A DNA stretch of 52,249 bases from Actinomycetes bacterium (GTDB lineage: Bacteria > Actinomycetota > Actinomycetes > JAHEKZ01). Shown here piece by piece: positions 1 to 9,687 of this stretch. The stretch is taken from contig JAJAYZ010000023.1 of assembly GCA_027118455.1 (NCBI GenBank), forward strand, positions 1-52,249, read 5' to 3'. The notes under the pieces were generated by a model. The model was not told where the DNA came from and did not search any database. It was given only the letters and a program-made list of their open reading frames with translations. Made by a program: the position numbers and the translations under genes. Numbering within the stretch: the stretch's first letter is position 1; each line of letters starts with the position of its first letter.

Positions 1-2
1 AT

Positions 3-32
3 GCTGGCAGTGGAGGGGCTGGCAGTGGAGGA
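3..32. repeat. Two tandem 15-bp units at the left edge
   Basis: The unit GCTGGCAGTGGAGGG occurs twice in a row, the second copy differing at its last base. In one plus-strand frame it reads Ala-Gly-Ser-Gly-Gly twice and reaches a stop near 62, so it could be the low-complexity C-terminus of a gene entering from the left. There is too little sequence to decide. Confidence 0.5.
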
Positions 33-131
33 GTCCATGTCCTGCACTCTGCCAGCAGGGTCTGACACTCCTGAACAAGAGGGCTGAGTTTCCCCAGGTC
101 ACACCTAGGGAAACTCGACCCCCACACCAAC

Positions 132-166
132 ACACTCGACGCTCAGAAGTGGCACCCAGAGGGACA
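132..166. repeat. Dispersed intergenic repeat, copy 1
   Basis: This 35-bp stretch matches 29 of 35 positions at 18053-18087. Weaker similarity continues for about 20 bp to the right in both. Each copy lies just downstream of the stop codon of a minus-strand gene and has the same orientation relative to it. A 3'-end processing or termination element, or a small REP-like repeat, would fit. The rest of 1-219 shows nothing else convincing. Confidence 0.55.
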
Positions 167-219
167 CCCGACGGCCTGTGGGGTCAGCGCTTGCGCGATG
201 CCTTGTGGGAAGGTGCCGG

Positions 220-1044
220 TCAGTTCGCTCCGCCGGACTTGGTGGATGGTTTGGAGGCGGCAGAGGGCATGGTTGTGGGGGCGGCCTTGGACGCGGCGGC
301 CTCAGCCGCCGCCTGCACGGTGGCTGGATGCGGAGCCGGCCGGTTGCCACCAGCCAGGCGGTCCTCGCAGAGCCGGCAGAGCTCAGCGTAGGCGGCCTCG
401 CCCATCAGCTCGACGAGCTCGTCGCGGTTGCTGAGGTACACCGGCTGGGTGCCGACATGTGCCTCGGTGTTGGCGGTGCAGTACCAGTCGAGGTCGTGCC
501 CACCCGGTCCCCAGCCTGCGCGCTCGTACTCGCCGATGATGATCTCGAGATACTCGGTGCCGTCTGGACGGTCGACGTGACGGTAGGTGCGCCGAATGGG
601 GAGCTGCCAGCAGACGTCTGGCTTGGTCGTCACGATGCTGACTCCGCGGTCGATCGCGAGCTTGTGGAGCGAGCACCCGGCGCCGGAGGGGAAACCTGGG
701 CGGTTCAAGAAGACGCAGGCGCCATCGACGACGCGCGTCTTGCGGCCACCGTCCTCGTCCTTCTCGGTGATCTTTTCCGTGCCGTAGTTCTGCCAGTCGT
801 CTGGGCCAAGCTCTTTGGCCCACTTCTTGACGCGCTTCTCGTCGGCCTTGTCCGAGAAGTGTGCACCGAGGGTGCAGCAACCGTCGTCGGGCCGATCCGC
901 ATAGATGCCCTTGCACCCGGACCCGAAGATGCACATCCAGTTGCTCGTCAGCCAGGTGAGGTCGCAGTGGAAGACCTGATCGGCGTCAACAGGGTCGGTG
1001 AAATCGACCCAGGCACGCGGAAAGTTGAGGTTTACTTCGGGCAC
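220..1044 (-). CDS. Conserved cysteine-rich protein of unknown function
   Basis: A 274-residue protein with no recognised enzyme fold. It has many paired cysteines: CDLTW...[10 protein letters not shown] near the N-terminus, then DGCC, CVFLNR, GAGCSLH and DVCWQLP, a spacing that suggests a bound metal or Fe-S cluster, loosely like YkgJ-type cysteine clusters. The C-terminus is a low-complexity Ala/Pro/Ser/Lys tail. The GTG at 1044 is chosen because a TACGCT hexamer ends 6 bases upstream, the leaderless signature seen repeatedly here; a longer reading to 1173 would overlap ppx. It is divergent from ppx, as I recall for Rv0495c/Rv0496 in M. tuberculosis. Function unknown. Confidence 0.8.
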   Translation of the reverse strand: MPEVNLNFPRAWVDFTDPVDADQVFHCDLTWLTSNWMCIFGSGCKGIYADRPDDGCCTLGAHFSDKADEKRVKKWAKELGPDDWQNYGTEKITEKDEDGGRKTRVVDGACVFLNRPGFPSGAGCSLHKLAIDRGVSIVTTKPDVCWQLPIRRTYRHVDRPDGTEYLEIIIGEYERAGWGPGGHDLDWYCTANTEAHVGTQPVYLSNRDELVELMGEAAYAELCRLCEDRLAGGNRPAPHPATVQAAAEAAASKAAPTTMPSAASKPSTKSGGAN

Positions 1045-1050
1045 GGGGTC

Positions 1051-1079
1051 AGCGTACGACCCGATGGTGAAGGTAGCGT
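1051..1079. promoter_or_regulatory. Divergent leaderless promoters, cysteine-rich gene and ppx
   Basis: On the minus strand TACGCT (1056-1051) ends 6 bases before GTG 1044. On the plus strand TAGCGT (1074-1079) ends 7 bases before ATG 1087. Both match actinobacterial TANNNT -10 boxes placed so that transcription would begin at or next to the start codon. No good -35 boxes are evident. Only 42 bp separate the two starts. Confidence 0.55.
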
Positions 1080-1086
1080 CAGCGGT

Positions 1087-2040
1087 ATGGAGGTCGGAAC
1101 GGATGAGGGAGTGCGGCTCGCGGTTCTCGACGTCGGGTCGAACACGGTCCACTTGCTGATTGTCGACGCGCATTATGGCGCCGCTCCTCGGTCTGCTTAC
1201 TCATACAAGACCGAGCTGCGCTTGGCGGAGTTCCTCCGTGACGACGGAGGCATCGACGAGGCCGGCGTGACCGCACTGACCGATTTTGTTGGCGAAGCGG
1301 CGAAGATCGCCGAACAGGTCGGCGCAGAAGAGATGCTCGCGTTCGCGACGTCCGCCGTACGCGAAGCCTCCAACGGTGAAGACGTGCTGCGGGCGGTCCG
1401 GAGTGCGACGGGTGTCGACCTCGAAGTCCTGTCCGGGGCGGAGGAAGCCCGGCTCACCTTTCTCGCGGTTCGGCGCTGGTTCGGCTGGTCGAGTGGCCGT
1501 GTGCTCGTCCTGGACATTGGGGGCGGATCGCTCGAAGTGGGGATCGGAACCACCGAGGAGCCGGACGCCGCCTTCTCGCTTCCGCTCGGTGCCGGGCGCC
1601 TCACCCGCGCATTCTTGGCCAGCGACCCGCCTGCCTCCTCTGAGGTGAAACACCTTCGCAAGCACGTTCGGCAACTCCTCGCCGAACAGCACGAAGTTCT
1701 CGACGTCACCGGCACCGCGTCGCACGTGGTGGGTACCTCGAAGACCTTCAAACAACTGGCGCGGCTGACGGGGGCGGCCCCCAGCTCAGCCGGCGCATAC
1801 GTCGAGCGACATCTGCACCGCGACGCGCTGGCTGGTTGGGTGCCCAGACTGTCTGGGATGTCGGCCAAGCGGCGGGCCGAGCTTCCTGGGATCTCACCGG
1901 GGCGGGCGCCTCAGCTGCTCGCCGGCGCGATCGTGGCCGAGCTGGTGATGGAAGCGGTCGACGCCGACACCCTGGAGATCTGCCCATGGGCCCTGCGCGA
2001 GGGCGTGATTCTCCGGCGGCTCGACTGGATGGGACAGTGA
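1087..2040 (+). CDS. ppx: Ppx/GppA family exopolyphosphatase
   Basis: A 317-residue member of the ASKHA phosphatase family that hydrolyses polyphosphate and/or pppGpp in the cytoplasm. The phosphate-1 loop [11 protein letters not shown] lies at residues 14-24. The phosphate-2 motif [11 protein letters not shown] follows at about 140, and FATSAVREA near 95 is the family connecting motif. The length suits the short actinobacterial form without an HD domain. The ORF is open upstream to 178, but that stretch is antisense to the cysteine-rich gene. ATG 1087 has a TAGCGT box 7 bases upstream; GTG 1111 is an alternative closer to typical homologue starts. The stop overlaps the next gene. Polyphosphatase versus guanosine activity cannot be told from sequence. 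Confidence 0.92.
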   Translation: MEVGTDEGVRLAVLDVGSNTVHLLIVDAHYGAAPRSAYSYKTELRLAEFLRDDGGIDEAGVTALTDFVGEAAKIAEQVGAEEMLAFATSAVREASNGEDVLRAVRSATGVDLEVLSGAEEARLTFLAVRRWFGWSSGRVLVLDIGGGSLEVGIGTTEEPDAAFSLPLGAGRLTRAFLASDPPASSEVKHLRKHVRQLLAEQHEVLDVTGTASHVVGTSKTFKQLARLTGAAPSSAGAYVERHLHRDALAGWVPRLSGMSAKRRAELPGISPGRAPQLLAGAIVAELVMEAVDADTLEICPWALREGVILRRLDWMGQ

Positions 2041-2042
2041 CG

Positions 2043-2888
2043 ATGCCGACCCCAGACGAAACTGTTCACGTGCCTCGAGCTCGCGTTGCACTGTCGACAG
2101 CCTCGGTCTACCCAGAGTCGACGGCGACGGCGTTCGAGATGGCTGCGCGCCTCGGCTATGACGGAATCGAGGTCATGGTCTCGACCGACCTCGTCAGCCA
2201 GGATGTGTCCGCTCTTCAGCGGCTGTCGGACTACCACGAGCTGCCGATCGTCGCGATCCACGCCCCGTGTCTGCTCATCACCCAGCGCGTCTGGGGAACC
2301 GAACCATGGGGCAAGTTGCAGACGGCCCAGCGCACAGCTGAACAACTGGGCGCATCGGTGGTCGTGGTGCATCCGCCCTTTCGCTGGCAGCGCGAGTACG
2401 CAAAGGGGTTTGTCGCGGGCGTCGCAGCTATGAACGATGAGACGGACGTGCGGTTCGCGGTCGAGAACATGTTCCCCTGGCGAGCGCGTAACCGCGAGAT
2501 CCAGGCATACCTGCCTGACCACGATCCGACTGACGAGGACTACACCTCGGTCACCTTGGACCTCTCGCACACGTCCGTCGCTGGCGACGACGCCATCGCC
2601 ATGGCTCGCGAGCTGAGGGACCGGCTGGCCCACGTCCACCTGGGGGACGGATCGGGCGCCGCCAAGGATGAGCACCTGGTTCCGGGACGCGGCACGCAGC
2701 CATGCGCCGAGCTACTGGAGCACCTGGCTGACATCGACTACAGCGGGCACGTCGTCCTCGAGGTCAACACGCGTCGCTGCACGACGCACGAGGAGCGTGA
2801 GAATGATCTTGCTGAGGCACTGGCGTTCACGCGGCTCAATCTTGTGAGCAGTGTGGTGAAGCCAGCCGTAAAGTCCAAGCGTCGATGA
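2043..2888 (+). CDS. Sugar phosphate isomerase/epimerase-like TIM barrel
   Basis: A 281-residue protein of the xylose isomerase-like / AP endonuclease 2 superfamily. Visible family features are the N-terminal strand [27 protein letters not shown], the metal-ligand region [28 protein letters not shown] with DEHLVPGRG, and VVLEVNTR. The His, Glu and Asp residues suit a divalent-metal site. Substrate unknown. A GTG at 2037 overlapping the ppx stop is an alternative start. It is translationally coupled to ppx upstream and the ABC ATPase downstream (ATGA overlap), so ppx to the permease forms one transcription unit. The M. tuberculosis positional equivalent is Rv0498. Confidence 0.82.
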   Translation: MPTPDETVHVPRARVALSTASVYPESTATAFEMAARLGYDGIEVMVSTDLVSQDVSALQRLSDYHELPIVAIHAPCLLITQRVWGTEPWGKLQTAQRTAEQLGASVVVVHPPFRWQREYAKGFVAGVAAMNDETDVRFAVENMFPWRARNREIQAYLPDHDPTDEDYTSVTLDLSHTSVAGDDAIAMARELRDRLAHVHLGDGSGAAKDEHLVPGRGTQPCAELLEHLADIDYSGHVVLEVNTRRCTTHEERENDLAEALAFTRLNLVSSVVKPAVKSKRR

Positions 2889-3604
2889 CGGCCGAGTCCC
2901 AGGCCGTCGTCTGCCAGGACCTTCGCGTCGTTCGGGGCGGGGTCGCCGTCCTGCCCGGCCTGACCGCGCACGTGGCGTCTGGGCGTATCACGGGTCTCTT
3001 GGGGCCGAGTGGATCTGGCAAGACCACGCTGATCCGCTCGATCGTCGGAGTTCAGCAGGTTGCGAGCGGCACGGTGTCCGTCCTCGGGATGCCCGCTGGC
3101 AGCGCTGAACTGCGCAGTCGCGTCGCCTACGTGACGCAGGATGCGTCGGTCTACGCCGACCTGACAGTGGCACAGAACGTCGGTTACTTCGCCAGTGTCC
3201 TCGGTGCTCCTGCCTGTGACGTCGATCGGGTCATCGGCGAGGTGGGTCTTGGCGGCCGGGAGGGTGACCGAGTGGGGCGTCTTTCTGGTGGGGAGCGGTC
3301 TCGTGTCTCGCTTGCGGTCGCGCTCTTGGGGGCTCCCGAGGTCTTGGTGCTCGACGAACCGACGGTCGGTCTCGACCCTGTGTTGCGGCGCGATCTCTGG
3401 GCGATGTTCGGCGAGTTGGCGGCATCGGGGCTCACGCTGCTGGTATCGAGCCACGTGATGGACGAGGCGTCCCGTTGCGACGACTTGATGCTGCTGCGCG
3501 ATGGACAACTACTCGCGCACGACAGTGTCGCGGCCATTCTCGCGTCCACCAGCTGCAGTGACATCGAGTCGGCCTTCCTCTCACTCGTCGAGGGAGGGTC
3601 ATGA
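2885..3604 (+). CDS. ABC transporter ATP-binding protein
   Basis: A 239-residue nucleotide-binding subunit. Walker [10 protein letters not shown] is at about residues 40-48, the Q-loop at VTQDAS near 84, signature LSGGERSRV at 133-141, Walker B VLVLDEPT at 153-160 and the switch His in SSHVMDE. The ATG overlaps the preceding stop and the gene's own stop overlaps the permease start. With that ABC-2 permease it should form a DrrAB-like exporter at the cytoplasmic membrane, energising export of a lipophilic compound or drug. The substrate cannot be inferred. Confidence 0.93.
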   Translation: MTAESQAVVCQDLRVVRGGVAVLPGLTAHVASGRITGLLGPSGSGKTTLIRSIVGVQQVASGTVSVLGMPAGSAELRSRVAYVTQDASVYADLTVAQNVGYFASVLGAPACDVDRVIGEVGLGGREGDRVGRLSGGERSRVSLAVALLGAPEVLVLDEPTVGLDPVLRRDLWAMFGELAASGLTLLVSSHVMDEASRCDDLMLLRDGQLLAHDSVAAILASTSCSDIESAFLSLVEGGS

Positions 3605-4332
3605 CGGCTGCTCGCACAGCCGCGACTGCGCGTCGCGTGGTCCAGCAACTCCAACACGATCACCGCACCGTTGCGTTGATCCTCGTCGTTCCCTGCGTGC
3701 TGATGGGCCTGCTCGCGTGGATGCTCTCCTCCGCGGACTTCAACCAGTACGGCGCGCCGTTGCTCGGGATCTTCCCGCTGATCGTGATGTTCTTGACGAC
3801 GTCGGTTGCGACGCTGCGTGAGCGCGAGTCAGGAACCCTCGAACGCCTGCTGTCAATGCCGATCGCAAAGGTTGATTTCGTCTTCGGCTACGCGTTGGCG
3901 TTCGGCCTTCTCGGTGTTGTCCAGGCGCTCGTGGTCTCAGGTCTGGCGGTCGGACCCTTCGGTCTTGATGTTGCTGGGCCTACCTGGGCGCTGATCGTGG
4001 TGGCTGTCGTCGATGCACTGCTCGGCACGGCCCTTGGGCTCTTTGTCAGCGCGTTCGCCAAGACCGAGTTCCAAGCCGTGCAGTTCATGCCGGCGCTCAT
4101 CCTTCCGCAGCTGCTGCTCTGTGGAATCGTCGTTCCGCGGGACGAGCTGCCAACCGTCCTGCGTTGGGTGTCAGATCTGCTCCCGATGTCCTACGCCGTC
4201 GACGCGATGACCGAGGTCATGACGTCGAGCGCGGTAACTGCTGAGTTCTGGCTCAACGTGGGAATCGTTGCGCTCTTCATGGCCGTCGGCCTCGCGCTCG
4301 GAGCGGGAACCCTGCGCCGCCGGACGCCGTGA
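3601..4332 (+). CDS. ABC-2 type transporter permease
   Basis: A 243-residue integral membrane protein with about six hydrophobic segments. It contains the ABC-2 hallmark TLRERESGTLERLLSMPI after the second helix, and a C-terminal region with VPRDELPTVLRWVSDLLPMSYAVDAM, the conserved loop before the last helix in DrrB/YhhJ-like permeases. It starts within the ATPase stop codon (ATGA) and is its obvious partner. The next gene has its own apparent promoter, so this operon probably ends here. Confidence 0.92.
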   Translation: MTAARTAATARRVVQQLQHDHRTVALILVVPCVLMGLLAWMLSSADFNQYGAPLLGIFPLIVMFLTTSVATLRERESGTLERLLSMPIAKVDFVFGYALAFGLLGVVQALVVSGLAVGPFGLDVAGPTWALIVVAVVDALLGTALGLFVSAFAKTEFQAVQFMPALILPQLLLCGIVVPRDELPTVLRWVSDLLPMSYAVDAMTEVMTSSAVTAEFWLNVGIVALFMAVGLALGAGTLRRRTP

Positions 4333-4344
4333 TGATCGCCGTCG

Positions 4345-4350
4345 TACGCT
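4345..4350 (+). promoter_or_regulatory. Candidate leaderless -10 box for proline dehydrogenase
   Basis: TACGCT ends 6 bases before GTG 4357, and no Shine-Dalgarno sequence precedes that start. The same hexamer at the same distance precedes the cysteine-rich gene on the other strand at 1051-1056. Confidence 0.5.
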
Positions 4351-4356
4351 GAGCCC

Positions 4357-5286
4357 GTGATCGTGCGCGGAACGCTTCTCTCCCTCGCGGGCAGCGAGGC
4401 GGTCAAGCATGCCGTGACCTCGGCACCAGGGATCGGCGACATCGTCACCCGGTTCGCCGCTGGTGAGTCCGACGACGACGCGGTGCGTGCCACCAGCGAC
4501 CTGCAGGACGAGGGGTTTGCGGTCACGCTTGACTATCTGGGCGAGGACACCCTCGACAGGCAGCAGGCGGACCAGACGACAGGCGCCTACATCCGGATCC
4601 TCGCCAGGCTGGCCGATGCCGGCCTCGCAGCTGGCACGGAGGTCTCGCTCAAGCTCTCCGCCGTTGGTCAGGCTCTGCCCGACGATGGGAACGAGATCTC
4701 CACAGACAACGCCATGGCGATCTGCGCCGCTGCCGCCAATGCTGGAACGACGGTGACCCTCGATATGGAGGATCACACCACGACCGATCTGACGCTTGAG
4801 ACGCTGGCTGCGCTACGCGCCAACTTCCCCGACACCGGTGCGGTCTTGCAGGCCTACTTGCACAGGACCGAGGGTGACTGTCGTGATTTGGCGTTCGCCG
4901 GCTCACGTATCCGACTCTGCAAGGGTGCTTACAACGAACCGGAGTCGGTCGCGCTTCAGTCCCGGGCCGACGTAGACCGCAACTATGTCCGGTGCATGAA
5001 GGTCTTGCTGGCTGGTGGTGGATACCCGATGTTCGCCACGCACGACGACCGACTCATCTCGATCGCTGAGGCGCTGACCCGCCGATATGACAGGGCATCA
5101 GACAGCTACGAGTTCCAGATGCTCTACGGGGTTCGCCGGGACGAGCAGCGTCGGCTGCTGGTCGATGGTGAGAAGGTTCGGGTCTACGTTCCCTACGGGA
5201 CCGAGTGGTACGGCTACCTCGTTCGGCGCATGGCGGAGCGTCCGGCCAACCTCAGTCTCGGAGTCCGTGCCATTCTTGAGCGCTAG
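4357..5286 (+). CDS. Proline dehydrogenase (monofunctional)
   Basis: A 309-residue flavoenzyme of the PutA N-terminal barrel family that oxidises L-proline to delta-1-pyrroline-5-carboxylate and passes electrons towards the quinone pool. Diagnostic segments are LKLSAVG, DMEDHTTTD, RLCKGAYNEP, MFATHDDRL, FQMLYGVRRDE and the C-terminal VYVPYGTEWYGYLVRRMAERPAN, which contains the arginine pair binding the proline carboxylate. The length is normal for the one-domain bacterial enzyme; no P5C dehydrogenase gene is adjacent. It sits next to proC, which catalyses the opposing biosynthetic step. GTG start is supported by the nearby -10 box. Confidence 0.93.
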   Translation: MIVRGTLLSLAGSEAVKHAVTSAPGIGDIVTRFAAGESDDDAVRATSDLQDEGFAVTLDYLGEDTLDRQQADQTTGAYIRILARLADAGLAAGTEVSLKLSAVGQALPDDGNEISTDNAMAICAAAANAGTTVTLDMEDHTTTDLTLETLAALRANFPDTGAVLQAYLHRTEGDCRDLAFAGSRIRLCKGAYNEPESVALQSRADVDRNYVRCMKVLLAGGGYPMFATHDDRLISIAEALTRRYDRASDSYEFQMLYGVRRDEQRRLLVDGEKVRVYVPYGTEWYGYLVRRMAERPANLSLGVRAILER

Positions 5287-5332
5287 GTGAACGTGGTCGG
5301 GAACTGCCTCGACGTGTGCGGAGGAGCGAGCG

Positions 5333-6142
5333 ATGAGCGACCGAGTGGCCATTCTCGGCGCCGGCAAGATGGGCGAGGCCCTGTTATCCGGCATGGTCCG
5401 AGCCGGGCGTCCGGCGTCCGGGCTCGTCGTGACGACCCACGACGATGGCCGCGCCGACGTCCTGCGTGAGCGTTATGGCGTCGAGGTCACGACGAATACC
5501 GAGGCCGTCAAGTCAGCGAGCACGGTGGTCATCGCCGTCAAGCCGCAAGACATGGGGACGCTTCTTGACGAGATCGCCGCGTTCGTTTCAGTTGACCAGC
5601 TGCTGGTCTCGGTTGCGGCCGGAATCACGACGTCATTCATCGAGCGCCGCATCCCCGTCGACGTACCCGTGGTTCGGGTGATGTCGAACACCCCGGTACT
5701 CGTCGACGAGGCCATGAGCGCTCTCTCGGCCGGGTCGCACGCCACAGAGGCGCATCTTGAGCTCACCGAGGGCATGCTCAAGCCGGTCGGGCGCACCCTG
5801 CGCGTGCCGGAGTCGCAGCAGGACGCCGTCACCGCACTTTCGGGTAGTGGCCCTGCCTACTTCTTCTATCTGGTCGAGGCGATGGTCGACGCCGGGATCC
5901 TCCTCGGTCTTCCGCGTGCGGTGGCTCACGACCTGATCGTCCAGACGGCCATCGGCAGCGCCGTGATGCTACGCGACTCAGGCGAGTCAGCGCAGTCACT
6001 GCGTGAGGCCGTCATGTCTCCAGCCGGCACCACGATCGCCGCGATCCGCGAGATGGAGGACCACAAGGTCCGTGCGGCGTTCTTGGCGGCGCTGGAAGCT
6101 GCGCGCGACCGTAGTCGCGAGCTGGCGTCCGGTCACGAGTAG
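5333..6142 (+). CDS. proC: Pyrroline-5-carboxylate reductase
   Basis: A 269-residue NAD(P)H-dependent enzyme making L-proline from P5C, the last step of proline synthesis. The Rossmann motif AILGAGKMGEALL begins at residue 5. The C-terminal dimerisation/active-site domain has SGSGPAYFFYLVEAM near 165 and SPAGTTIAAIREME near 225, the family signature. A strong Shine-Dalgarno (GGAGGAGCG) precedes ATG 5333. Proline oxidation and synthesis genes are side by side, though proC probably has its own translation control. Confidence 0.96.
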   Translation: MSDRVAILGAGKMGEALLSGMVRAGRPASGLVVTTHDDGRADVLRERYGVEVTTNTEAVKSASTVVIAVKPQDMGTLLDEIAAFVSVDQLLVSVAAGITTSFIERRIPVDVPVVRVMSNTPVLVDEAMSALSAGSHATEAHLELTEGMLKPVGRTLRVPESQQDAVTALSGSGPAYFFYLVEAMVDAGILLGLPRAVAHDLIVQTAIGSAVMLRDSGESAQSLREAVMSPAGTTIAAIREMEDHKVRAAFLAALEAARDRSRELASGHE

Positions 6143-6231
6143 GCGCGCGACGCACACCGTGTGAGTTGGCCGCGCTCGTGAGGGCGGCGAAGTCACTCAA
6201 TGCGAGCGTTCGGTCAATGCCGGTGGTGGGG

Positions 6232-6918
6232 TCAGTTGTGGCTACTGAGCTCCTGGGCGAACTTGTCGACGTCGTCGATGCGGCCCGCGATGGCGATCAA
6301 CGAACCGGCACCGATCACCGTCTCTCGGTCGGCATAGGTGAAGGCGCCGGCAGGGGGGCGAAAGCCGACGACGGTTATGCCGTAGCGCGCGCGTAGCCCG
6401 AGCTCACCAAGAGGCCCGTCTCCGAGTGGTTCGGTCACCTTGAGCTTGGCGAGGGCGAAACCGTCGTCGAACTTGATGTAGTCGAGCATTGCGCCGGAGA
6501 CGAGGTGGGCGACACGCTCACCCATGTCGGCCTCTGGGTACACGACGTGATGTGCCCCGATGCGTTCGAGTATTCGGCCATGGTCGCGCGATATGGCCTT
6601 GGCCCAGATCTCGGTGACCCCCAGATCTGCCAGCAGAACGGTGGTCAGGACGCTCGACTCGATGTCCGTTCCGATCGCCACGACCGCCTGTTCGAACTCT
6701 GCTGCTCCGATCTGACGCATTGCCTCTTCGTCGGTGGTGTCGAGCTGCATGGCGTGAGTGAGTCTGTCGGCAAACTGCTGAACTCTCTCCGCGGAGTCAT
6801 CCACCCCGAGCACTTCGCGTCCACGCGCGACCATGGTGAGAGCGACGGCCGACCCGAATCGGCCGAGTCCCACCACTAGAACTGGTGAGGTGAGCTTGCG
6901 GTTAACCAAGGAGAACAC
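6232..6918 (-). CDS. trkA: Trk/Ktr potassium channel regulatory subunit (RCK protein)
   Basis: About 228 residues. An N-terminal RCK_N domain starts with PVLVVGLGRFGSAVA (Rossmann GLGRFG) and VDDSAERVQ. A C-terminal TrkA_C domain follows, from about KLKVTEPLGDGPLGELGLRARYGI onwards. It gates the adjacent TrkH-like channel in response to nucleotides on the cytoplasmic face. The gene overlaps the trkH end by 17 bp, so the two are co-translated. The start is uncertain: GTG 6918, GTG 6948 and TTG 6909 are all possible, and the last has GGAAGGA about 10 bases upstream. Confidence 0.9.
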   Translation of the reverse strand: MFSLVNRKLTSPVLVVGLGRFGSAVALTMVARGREVLGVDDSAERVQQFADRLTHAMQLDTTDEEAMRQIGAAEFEQAVVAIGTDIESSVLTTVLLADLGVTEIWAKAISRDHGRILERIGAHHVVYPEADMGERVAHLVSGAMLDYIKFDDGFALAKLKVTEPLGDGPLGELGLRARYGITVVGFRPPAGAFTYADRETVIGAGSLIAIAGRIDDVDKFAQELSSHN

Positions 6919-8263
6919 GTCCTTCCGGATAGCGGTAGCGAGTGTCACTCTGCCGCAACGCCAATGCAGTTGCGAGGGTGACCGGACCTACGCGTCCGAT
7001 GAACATCAGCAGCGCCAGGAGCACCTCACCTGGATTCCCGAGGCTGGGTGTGACCCCTGTACTGAGGCCGCACGTCGACACGGCGGAGATGACCTCGAAG
7101 AGGGCCTGCCCGGTGTTGACGTCGCTCAGAGCCATGAGCAGCAGAGTGCCGCCGATGGTCAGGACTGCGAAGACGACGATGACCAGCAGGGCCTGTTGGG
7201 TCAGGTCCTTGCTGAGACGTCGGCCGTTCACTGCCGCGTCCCGGTCTCCGCGCGCCTGGGCCCTTACGACGAGCAGCAGGACAGCGAGGGTGGTCACACG
7301 GATGCCACCGGCGGTACTGACCGACCCCCCACCGACGAACATCAGCATGTCGTTCAGCAGCCATGTCTCGGGCCGCATCTCGGCGTAGTCGACGGCATTG
7401 AAGCCAGCTGACCGTGGGTTGACACCCAAGAACCAGGAGTTCAGTAAGCGCTCGCCGATCGCCATGTCGCCGAGTGTCCCCGGATTGGTCCACTCCGAAA
7501 GGGCGAGAACGAGTGGAGCGAGCAGCAACAGGCCACCGGACATCCACAACGTCACCCGGGAGTGCAGGCTGAGCTGTCGGCGGCGTCGACGGCTCAGCTC
7601 ATAGAGGACCGGGACGCCGATGCCACCGACGATCACGGCAAGGGAGATGGGCATCAGCACGAGACCGTCGTTGGCGAATCCAACGAGGCTGTCGGAGTAG
7701 AGCGTGAAACCAGCGTTGTTGAACGACGAGACGCCATGGAAGACCCCGTGCCAGAGCGCCGAGCCGAAGTCGTAGTCGTAGCTCTTCCAGAACCGGAGGG
7801 TGAGCACGAGAGAAATCACCGCCTCAACGGTGAAAGTCAGGACGGCAACGCCTCGGACGATGCTCCCGACCTCACCGAGCGCCACGTTGCCGCTCTCTGT
7901 AGAGGTGTAGAGCCGGGCGCGCAGACCGAGGCGCCGGAAGACCACGATGGCCACGATCGCCGTTCCGGTCGAGATGCCGAGACCACCGGCCTGGATGAGC
8001 AGAAGGATCACTGCCTCACCGAACCCTGACCAGTGTTCTCCAGTGCTGACCACCGTGAGCCCGGTTACCGTCACTGCCGAAGCGGACGTGAAGAATGCGG
8101 TGACCAGATCGGTCCCACCATTACCTGCCCTGGCGATGGGCAGAAAGAGCAGTACGGTTCCGAGCAGCACGAGCCCAAGAAAGGCAGCCGCTACATAGGT
8201 GGTGGGGCGCACCAGCCGAGTGATGGGCACACGTCGCGGAGTGCCTTGTGGGTCGCTCGCCAC
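6902..8263 (-). CDS. TrkH/KtrB family potassium uptake channel
   Basis: A 453-residue membrane protein with the four M1-P-M2 repeats of SKT channels. The pore motifs are partly degenerate from repeat to repeat, as is normal: SASAVTVTGLTVVS, FHGVSSFNNAGFTLY, NPRSAGFNAVDY and ISAVSTCGLSTGV, each with the filter glycine. The length is close to KtrB. GTG 8263 is chosen because AGGAGG lies four bases upstream; a TTG reading to 8314 would leave only 15 bp to the divergent exporter gene. It forms the K+ uptake system with the following trkA. Confidence 0.92.
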   Translation of the reverse strand: MASDPQGTPRRVPITRLVRPTTYVAAAFLGLVLLGTVLLFLPIARAGNGGTDLVTAFFTSASAVTVTGLTVVSTGEHWSGFGEAVILLLIQAGGLGISTGTAIVAIVVFRRLGLRARLYTSTESGNVALGEVGSIVRGVAVLTFTVEAVISLVLTLRFWKSYDYDFGSALWHGVFHGVSSFNNAGFTLYSDSLVGFANDGLVLMPISLAVIVGGIGVPVLYELSRRRRRQLSLHSRVTLWMSGGLLLLAPLVLALSEWTNPGTLGDMAIGERLLNSWFLGVNPRSAGFNAVDYAEMRPETWLLNDMLMFVGGGSVSTAGGIRVTTLAVLLLVVRAQARGDRDAAVNGRRLSKDLTQQALLVIVVFAVLTIGGTLLLMALSDVNTGQALFEVISAVSTCGLSTGVTPSLGNPGEVLLALLMFIGRVGPVTLATALALRQSDTRYRYPEGRVLLG

Positions 8264-8317
8264 CTGGCCTCCTGCCGTCGCTGAGGGCCTCCGGCGTGCG
8301 AGACCCAGGGACAAACC

Positions 8318-8323
8318 TACGAT
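8318..8323 (+). promoter_or_regulatory. Candidate leaderless -10 box for the MacA-like gene
   Basis: TACGAT ends 6 bases before GTG 8330, with no Shine-Dalgarno sequence between. It fits the TANNNT-6/7-start pattern of this window. Confidence 0.45.
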
Positions 8324-8329
8324 GAAGCG

Positions 8330-9687
8330 GTGAGACGAGTCGCGAGCACGTCCTGGACCCGCGTTGGTGTTGTGCTCGTGGCTGCTCTAGTGCTGCCGGG
8401 ATGCTCCTCCGATGAGGGTCCGGTGATCGAGACGGGGGCGGTGGAACGTCAGACCGTTGTGGAGACGGTCGAGGCGCCAGCCTCGGTGGTGGCGGCCGCC
8501 AGCGCCATTGTGTCGGCGTCGGCGAGTGGAACGGTCTCGCGCGTGGTGGTACGAGACGGCCAACGGGTGCGGCGTGGCCAGCCACTGTTCGTCGTCAACT
8601 CGCCAGAGACTGAGCTGCGTCTTGCCGACGCGCAGCAGGCGGCGTCAGGTGCATCTGCGGCCGTCGACCTGCCGCAGGCCAGCACTGGAGCCAGTGCGGC
8701 GCAGGCGGCCGCTGCCGCCGACCGCGCCTTCCAGCAGGCGCGCGACGCTGCCAAGCAGATCCAAAACCGCGCCCTGCGCCAGCAAGCGCTGCAGCAGGTG
8801 GCGGCTGCCGAAGCCCAGCTCGCTGCCGCTCAGGCTCAGGCGCAGTCGACGGTGGACCAGATCAACAGCAGTGTCTCGGCGCTCGAGCAGTCTCTGGCTG
8901 CGGTGACCCAGGCGCAGCAGGCGCAGGCACAAGTGGCGGTCCGGGTAGCCCAACAGGGCGTCGATGACCTCACCGTCAAGGCCCCCATCGCGGGGCGGGT
9001 CGTGTTTGGCGCGTCTTCAGGTGGTGGAGGAGGGAGCGACGTCTCCGGTCTGGTTGACCAGCTGCCCTCTTCATTGGCAGGACAGGCGGAGTCGCTCCTA
9101 GGAGGGGGAGGTAGCAGCAGCGGTGGGAGCGGCAGCACAACGGGGATCGTCACGGCCGGCAGCCCGGTCAGTGACGGAGACCCGATCTTGACGATCACCG
9201 ATACGTCGCTGCTCACGTTGCGCGCTGAGGTGGACGAGACTGACGTCCTGCTGGTGCGGAAAGGGGTCAAGGCCGACGTCGAGCTCGATGCTGTCCCCGG
9301 CGCGAGGTACCGCGCGGTTGTGCGCAACGTCGACCTTTCGCCGACGACGTCCAGCCGCGGCGGCGTCAGCTACGTCGTGCGCCTCGACCTGGGGGGCGGA
9401 ACCCTGATCGACGGTTCCCCTGCACCGCGTCCACGTCCGGGCATGTCTGCGGTGGCTTCCCTGCAGGTGTTGACGTCTGAAGACGTGGTGGCTGTTCCTG
9501 TTGCTGCCGTCTTCCGAGACGGTGAGCAGGACGCCGTTTGGGTCGTGCAAGACAACGTTCCTGAGAAACGCATCGTGACGTTGGGCGCCCAGGGCGAGGA
9601 GTACCTTGAGATTATCGACGGCGTCAGTGAGGGCGACACCATCGTGGTGCGCGGCGCCGACCAGGCGGTCGACGGCGAAGCGCTGCC

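Noticed and set aside
1..87. 28-codon frame beginning at the first base
   Set aside because: Window edge; cannot tell a gene end from chance, and the repeat reads plausibly in another frame.
178..1086. Long upstream extension of the ppx reading frame (620 codons in all)
   Set aside because: It is antisense to the cysteine-rich gene; the ppx family motif starts only at about 1126 and a promoter-like box precedes ATG 1087.
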